NCBI GenBank assembly: GCA_020851635.1
Contig: JADZCJ010000121.1
Location: forward strand, 1 to 64,000
From: Anaerolineae bacterium
GTDB lineage: Bacteria; Chloroflexota; Anaerolineae; UBA4142; SHND01
Length of the DNA stretch: 64,000 nt
Reading direction: 5' to 3'
Position 1 is the stretch's first letter, and each line of letters starts with the position of its first letter. Position numbers and translations under genes: made by a program. Of the stretch, positions 61,179 to 64,000 are shown in pieces. A model generated the notes under the pieces. The model saw nothing but the letters and a program-made list of their open reading frames with translations. It was not told the DNA's origin and made no database searches.

Positions 61179-62192
61179 CTATCGCGCGTCAGACGTTTCG
61201 ATTTCTCCGCTAATTTCCAGCGCGGGTTCAGGCAGCCCGGCGTGAGGGTCAGAAGAAGGCATGTTTTCGCCCCGCCACGCAGCAACCCATGCCCGCAGCG
61301 CTCGCGCAATTTTGCGCGCAAGGCGCGGACTCTTGGTGCGGACCAGGTGCTCGGCGGCTTCGTCAAAGCCCACATCGTGAGTGTGGCGCCGGAGTTCTTG
61401 TTGATTCAGCCACCAATGATGGTCAGTGACCCAGAGATACAGGTCCGCTTCGGTGCGCCCCGGGAACTCGGACATGACGTTTCTTTCGCGAATGATTGTG
61501 ATGATGGGCATATAGACATAGTCATGCCAGTCGGTCACGGCTTGTTCCCACGTCACGTCGCGGCGATAGTCAAGCCCCAAAAGGTATTGATGAACGACGA
61601 TGTGTTCGAGCAGGCGCGCATAGCCGCCCGGCTGGGAAAATTCAATGTTGACGTCGGGGCGGAACTTGTCCAGTCTGGTTTTTTCGAAAAAGACCGCGTA
61701 TTCGCCCAGCGCCTGCAACCCCCGGGGGTCGAGGCGGCGTATATTTTTTGTGAGCGGCGTATGCGTCTGCATCTCGATCACTTCGGCGTCAATGTCGGTC
61801 TGACCGATCTGACGCGCGACCGAAACGCGGTGGTGTCCGTCGCGGACAAAATAGACCTCGCCGACTTTATATAATTGAATGGGGGGGAGCGAAATATCGC
61901 GCAGGCGCAGTTCATCAATCGCCTTCCAGCGCGCTTTGGTGCGCGCCTGCGAGGGTAAAAAGGCGCGGTCGAAATCAGCATAACGGTTGGAGGTGGTGCC
62001 GATGATTTTGTCCACCGGCACTTGCTGCACACCGCGATAGCTTTGTGAATAAACGGGCAGGGCGCGGCGCACCGCGTCGAACGACAAGAGTTCGTTCGGG
62101 CGGCGTTCAAAAAACGCCCCAACGTCGTTCAGAAAAGAGCGCCAGCGCGCCTCGTTGAAATCGCGCTCGGCTTGAAAGGAAAAACTGTCCAT
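61179..62192 (-). CDS. ParB-like (ParB/Srx fold) domain protein
   Basis: 337 residues. VPVDKIIGTTSNRYADFDRAF is followed by LPPIQLYKVGEVYFVRDGHHRVSVAR (residues about 95-120), the ParB N-terminal CTPase/nuclease-fold motif. The C-terminal half is alpha-helical (DUF4032-like at best). There is no helix-turn-helix as in true ParB. Role unknown; it starts seven bases from the stop of the metallophosphoesterase gene upstream, so the two are one operon. Confidence 0.75.
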   Translation of the reverse strand: MDSFSFQAERDFNEARWRSFLNDVGAFFERRPNELLSFDAVRRALPVYSQSYRGVQQVPVDKIIGTTSNRYADFDRAFLPSQARTKARWKAIDELRLRDISLPPIQLYKVGEVYFVRDGHHRVSVARQIGQTDIDAEVIEMQTHTPLTKNIRRLDPRGLQALGEYAVFFEKTRLDKFRPDVNIEFSQPGGYARLLEHIVVHQYLLGLDYRRDVTWEQAVTDWHDYVYMPIITIIRERNVMSEFPGRTEADLYLWVTDHHWWLNQQELRRHTHDVGFDEAAEHLVRTKSPRLARKIARALRAWVAAWRGENMPSSDPHAGLPEPALEISGEIETSDAR

Positions 62193-62198
62193 GATCGT

Positions 62199-62840
62199 TT
62201 AAGTCGGCTGCGACGCCCGGTCCGCCGGCGTTTTCAGGTCGAGAAATTTGTAACCGTATGTATTGATAATCAAGGTGTGCCCGCGCACGGACTGGCGCAC
62301 GGCGCGATTGTCATAGAGATGCGTATGTCCGTGCAGCAAATACTCGGGGTGATAGCGGTCAATGAATGTAACAAAAGATTTGAACCCCCGGTGCGGCAAA
62401 TCCTGCCCGTCATGAATTCCAAAGGGTGGGGAGTGAGTCACCAGGACATCGAGAAAACGACCCTGTTTTAGACGGTTTATCCACATTTGTCGTTCCAACG
62501 CAAATATTTTGCGGCGCATGGCGCGTTCGGTGTATTGATAGTGGGGAGCTTTGTTGTAACGCATGGAACCTTCCAACCCCCCAATGAGCAACCCTTTGTG
62601 ATTCACAATCCGTTCGTCCAAATTGATACACCCTTCCGGTTGGGGGCGCGCACCGCCGCGCGCGCCGTGGTTCCCCATGACGTAATAAAGGGGCTTGTCA
62701 ATCATCGAAACGATATATTCGAGATACGCGCTGGGCAAATCGCCGCATGACACAACAAATTCTATGTCGTTCGCAATCTCGCGGATTGCGGGGCTATACA
62801 GCGCTTCGACAATTACATCACTGATGGCGAGGATTCGCAT
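62199..62840 (-). CDS. Calcineurin-like metallophosphoesterase
   Basis: 213 residues from MRILAISDV. Metal motifs GDLPS, GNHG, THSPP and HGHTHLYD are present. The first motif, normally DxH, reads SDVIVE, so the His ligand is missing. Substrate unknown. First gene of the pair with the ParB-like protein. Confidence 0.85.
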   Translation of the reverse strand: MRILAISDVIVEALYSPAIREIANDIEFVVSCGDLPSAYLEYIVSMIDKPLYYVMGNHGARGGARPQPEGCINLDERIVNHKGLLIGGLEGSMRYNKAPHYQYTERAMRRKIFALERQMWINRLKQGRFLDVLVTHSPPFGIHDGQDLPHRGFKSFVTFIDRYHPEYLLHGHTHLYDNRAVRQSVRGHTLIINTYGYKFLDLKTPADRASQPT

Positions 62841-62985
62841 GGGCTGGAGGCGAGCTGAATTCAAGACTCATTGTAACCCTTTTTTCAGGTTGGGGGGCTG
62901 CCGCCCGGCGCGAGCCGAACATGTGACGCGCGATGACGTGAGATAACTGGCATCCGATTATCCCTGCGTCGTTTGATTGTGCTAG

Positions 62986-63079
62986 TAGTGCAACAACATG
63001 AGATTGCGGGGGCGAGCGTCGAGTTTTGCAACTCGCGTGCCATCACTTGACTCGGCAATTTCATCATGTTGTTGCACTA
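62986..63079. repeat. Long inverted repeat, possible miniature element
   Basis: Perfect 16-bp arms (TAGTGCAACAACATGA and its reverse complement) are separated by 62 bases that contain a further CGAGT-N5-ACTCG stem. It lies in the intergenic region before the DUF1269 gene, ending 40 bases before its start. Confidence 0.7.
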
Positions 63080-63118
63080 GAATTGAATGGCAGGATTGAT
63101 TCAACAAGGAGCTGTCGT

Positions 63119-63664
63119 ATGAGCACGTTGATTGCAGTAACTTATCCGAACGAACAGCGCGCACAAGAGGTCCTCGCCGAACTGCGCCGTCTCGAATCAC
63201 AATATCTGATTGACCTGGAGGATGCGGTATATGTGACCAAAGACAGCGACGGCAAACCGCGACTGCACCAGTCGGTGGACTTGACGCAGGCGGGCGCGGT
63301 GAACGGCGCGTTTTGGGGTTTGCTGATCGGACTGTTGATCACGCTGCCGTTTCCGTTTCTCGCGCCGTTGGCGTGGATGGGGATTGCCGCCGCAACGGCG
63401 GGGATTGGCGCGGCGGGGGGGGCGTTGCTCGGTAAAGCGTCCGACCTGGGCATTGACGACGCGTTTATGCAGAACCTCACCGCGAACATGACGCCCGGCA
63501 CCTCGACGCTTTTTATTCTCGCCCGCAGTGTCACCTATGACAGAGTGGAACCCGACCTTGCCAAGTTCGGCGGGCAGCTGCTCTATACGAATTTGAACAA
63601 GGAAGCAGAAGACAAACTGCGCGCGCAGCTTGGTTCAGGCGCACAGGGCACGACCTCCGGCTGA
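63119..63664 (+). CDS. DUF1269-domain membrane protein
   Basis: 181 residues. TLIAVTYPNEQRAQEVLAEL and the central hydrophobic Gly/Ala-rich hairpin (about 60-105), followed by FMQNLTANMTPGTSTLFILA, are typical of DUF1269. The start codon has AAGGAG about 8 bases upstream. The function is unknown; relatives are often stress-linked. Confidence 0.87.
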   Translation: MSTLIAVTYPNEQRAQEVLAELRRLESQYLIDLEDAVYVTKDSDGKPRLHQSVDLTQAGAVNGAFWGLLIGLLITLPFPFLAPLAWMGIAAATAGIGAAGGALLGKASDLGIDDAFMQNLTANMTPGTSTLFILARSVTYDRVEPDLAKFGGQLLYTNLNKEAEDKLRAQLGSGAQGTTSG

Positions 63665-63681
63665 GGTGTGCCACGCTCGAT

Positions 63682-63718
63682 AAAAATCCTCCCGACGCGT
63701 CGCGTCGGGAGGATTTTT
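63682..63718 (+). terminator. Intrinsic terminator
   Basis: A perfect 17-bp stem with a GTC loop, with A5/T5 runs in the arms, 17 bases after the DUF1269 stop and ahead of the convergent PIG-L gene. Confidence 0.9.
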
Positions 63719-63786
63719 GTTGTTCAAGTTGGAGAGATGACAGGTTGATAGAGCTGTCTTGGGTCGGAGCGCCAAAGGGTCCATTC

Positions 63787-64000
63787 TTATGGCAAAAAAT
63801 AGCCCGGTTGATTCCTGCCCCACACCCGATAGCGAATGAATCCCTCTGCATATTTCACACCGCACTGGTACCCGCGAAACTTGGCCATGGTCTCGAGCGC
63901 GTCCAGCGCGTTATAATTGTCGTGCTCTTGGAGCCAGTTCAATTGGCTCGAATGTTTTGACAGCATTGCGACTTTGTGCGGCAGCGTGTCGGTAATGTCC
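63787..64000 (-). CDS. PIG-L-family deacetylase, C-terminal part
   Basis: A minus-strand frame of 71 codons runs in from the window edge and ends in TAA at 63787. DITDTLPHKVAMLSKHSSQL and GVKYAEGFIRY are the C-terminal signature of PIG-L/LmbE N-acetylglucosaminyl-type deacetylases, zinc enzymes acting on GlcNAc conjugates. The catalytic N-terminal part lies outside the window. Confidence 0.75.
   Translation of the reverse strand, partial: DITDTLPHKVAMLSKHSSQLNWLQEHDNYNALDALETMAKFRGYQCGVKYAEGFIRYRVWGRNQPGYFLP

Overview
The window looks like chromosomal DNA from a GC-rich bacterium of the Chloroflexota, most likely the Anaerolineae. This is inferred from: secreted proteins with Thr/Pro-rich linkers; an archaeal-type prolyl-tRNA synthetase; a recA-recX-rny-spoVS block; a pentose-phosphate operon with OpcA; and many copies of a short intergenic repeat (GGAACGAA-N6-TTCGTTCC). 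No rRNA, tRNA or CRISPR array was found. Promoters of the form TTGnnn-17-TAtAAT can be read in front of several genes.

Layout. 1-2.7 kb: a HEPN remnant, a glycolipid-type glycosyltransferase, a small DUF5647-like protein and a MazF toxin-antitoxin pair. 2.7-6.4 kb: two ABC exporter half-transporters whose motif defects are complementary, as expected of a heterodimer with one dead ATP site. 7.1-14.7 kb: a restriction-modification island with a type III-like Mod, a polytopic zinc-ribbon membrane protein, a candidate structured RNA on the opposite strand and a Res subunit whose gene carries an in-frame palindrome. It also holds the scar of another methyltransferase. 15.1-22.3 kb: recA, recX, RNase Y, SpoVS and a PHP phosphoesterase, converging on holB. 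22.4-27.5 kb: a six-GAF sensor kinase and an OmpR-type regulator. 27.6-32.8 kb: a GT4 glycosyltransferase and two large membrane proteins of GT-C type, separated by a tandem repeat array. 32.9-36.5 kb: an HD hydrolase, an AT-rich DUF6602 nuclease-like gene next to a truncated DUF3291 gene, and an M20 amidohydrolase. 37-40.1 kb: two secreted proteins, one frameshifted. 40.3-47.5 kb: proS with a switch-like leader, a methyltransferase behind a heptanucleotide array, a DMT transporter, phosphofructokinase, a CPBP protease, an AEC transporter and a membrane-anchored Cas4-like nuclease. 47.5-55.1 kb (minus strand): an SDR, then opcA-zwf-gnd-tal and an FGGY kinase. 55.1-64 kb: msrA, a subtilase cluster, an amidase, a beta-helix protein, a ParB-like/metallophosphoesterase pair, a DUF1269 membrane protein and the C-terminus of a PIG-L deacetylase.

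The core blocks cover DNA repair and RNA turnover (recA to PHP), oxidative pentose phosphate flux (FGGY kinase, tal, gnd, zwf, opcA) and cell-envelope glycosylation (27.6-32.8 kb). The accessory signals are the restriction-modification island with its interposed membrane protein and RNA candidate, the DUF6602 insertion, and the compound intergenic repeats.
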